Shown here: piece by piece, positions 5,149 through 5,230 of the stretch
Layout of the letters: every line of letters begins with the position of its first letter
How positions within the stretch are numbered: position 1 is the stretch's first letter
Assembly: GCA_009908925.1 (NCBI GenBank)
Contig: JAAAOH010000007.1
Span: forward strand, 1-5,230
Length of the DNA: 5,230 bases
Origin: Spirochaetota bacterium
GTDB taxonomy: Bacteria > Spirochaetota > Spirochaetia > DSM-27196 > PWMO01
Direction of reading: 5' to 3'
Program-made: the position numbers and the translations under genes
Notes under the pieces: model-generated
What the model was told of the DNA's origin: nothing
The model's database searches: none
What the model saw: only the letters and a program-made list of their open reading frames with translations

Positions 5149-5230
5149 TCAGCCACCTTCGTAATGAACGCCGCTGCGGCCAAATCGAAACTGCGCCGCC
5201 GTCACCGAGACGGCGAGAATCATCAGGATC
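5149..5230 (-). CDS. ugpA: ABC transporter permease, UgpA type (3' end only)
   Basis: Reading the minus strand into the window edge, the frame ending in TGA at 5149-5151 gives 26 residues: ILMILAVSVTAAQFRFGRSG followed by VHYEGG. A final hydrophobic helix followed by a QFRF-x5-VHY tail is the usual C-terminus of UgpA-type permeases (E. coli UgpA has a similar QFRYVE-V-Y ending as I recall). It lies directly upstream of the ugpE-type gene, the normal ugpA-ugpE order, with one base between stop and GTG. The fragment is short, but context makes the assignment sound. The rest of the gene is beyond base 5230. Confidence 0.82.
   Translation of the reverse strand, partial: ILMILAVSVTAAQFRFGRSGVHYEGG

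Overview
The window is GC-rich chromosomal DNA from a bacterium I cannot place securely. Strong AGGAGG-type ribosome sites, some GTG starts and short intergenic gaps are all bacterial. The best-matched protein families (YdcR/MocR-type regulator, Ada-like protein, rhodanese, EamA carrier, UgpAE) are most familiar from Proteobacteria but also occur in other high-GC Gram-negative groups. There is no RNA gene, insertion sequence, integrase or CRISPR array.

Left part (1-2053). The window opens inside a plus-strand gene for a PLP-dependent aminotransferase-fold protein, probably the C-terminal domain of a MocR/GntR-type regulator. It is followed 34 bp later by an AraC-type HTH protein that carries the first part of an Ada-type O6-methylguanine methyltransferase domain. 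That protein stops before the catalytic part, and its end runs 18 bp into the 3' end of a convergent minus-strand gene for a single-domain rhodanese. The layout suggests that a deletion or rearrangement cut an Ada-like gene at this junction.

Middle (2054-3155). A 140-170 bp divergent intergenic region, with a hairpin and a 10-bp palindrome, separates the rhodanese gene from a plus-strand drug/metabolite (EamA) exporter. MocR-type regulators, small rhodaneses and EamA carriers could plausibly serve one amino-acid or sulfur-metabolite response, but that is inference from proximity only.

Right-middle (3156-4147). After about 175 bp without a convincing gene there is a small unrecognised coding region (about 3331-3643). 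It reads well only if one base is skipped near 3478, so it is probably a frameshifted gene. The putative extra base lies in one arm of a hairpin and completes that arm. A membrane-anchored SRPBCC/START-like protein starts 6 bp after the small gene ends, so the two look like a former or present operon.

Right end (4148-5230). Convergent to these, on the minus strand, are the complete ugpE-type inner-membrane permease of a glycerol-3-phosphate-type ABC importer and the last 26 codons of the upstream ugpA-type permease. The two genes are separated by one base. The UgpE has an extra predicted periplasmic loop of roughly 25-30 residues compared with the E. coli protein as I remember it.

I do not see a clear new multi-gene system. 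The points most worth checking are the truncated Ada-like gene, the hairpin-associated frameshift in the small gene, and the UgpE loop.
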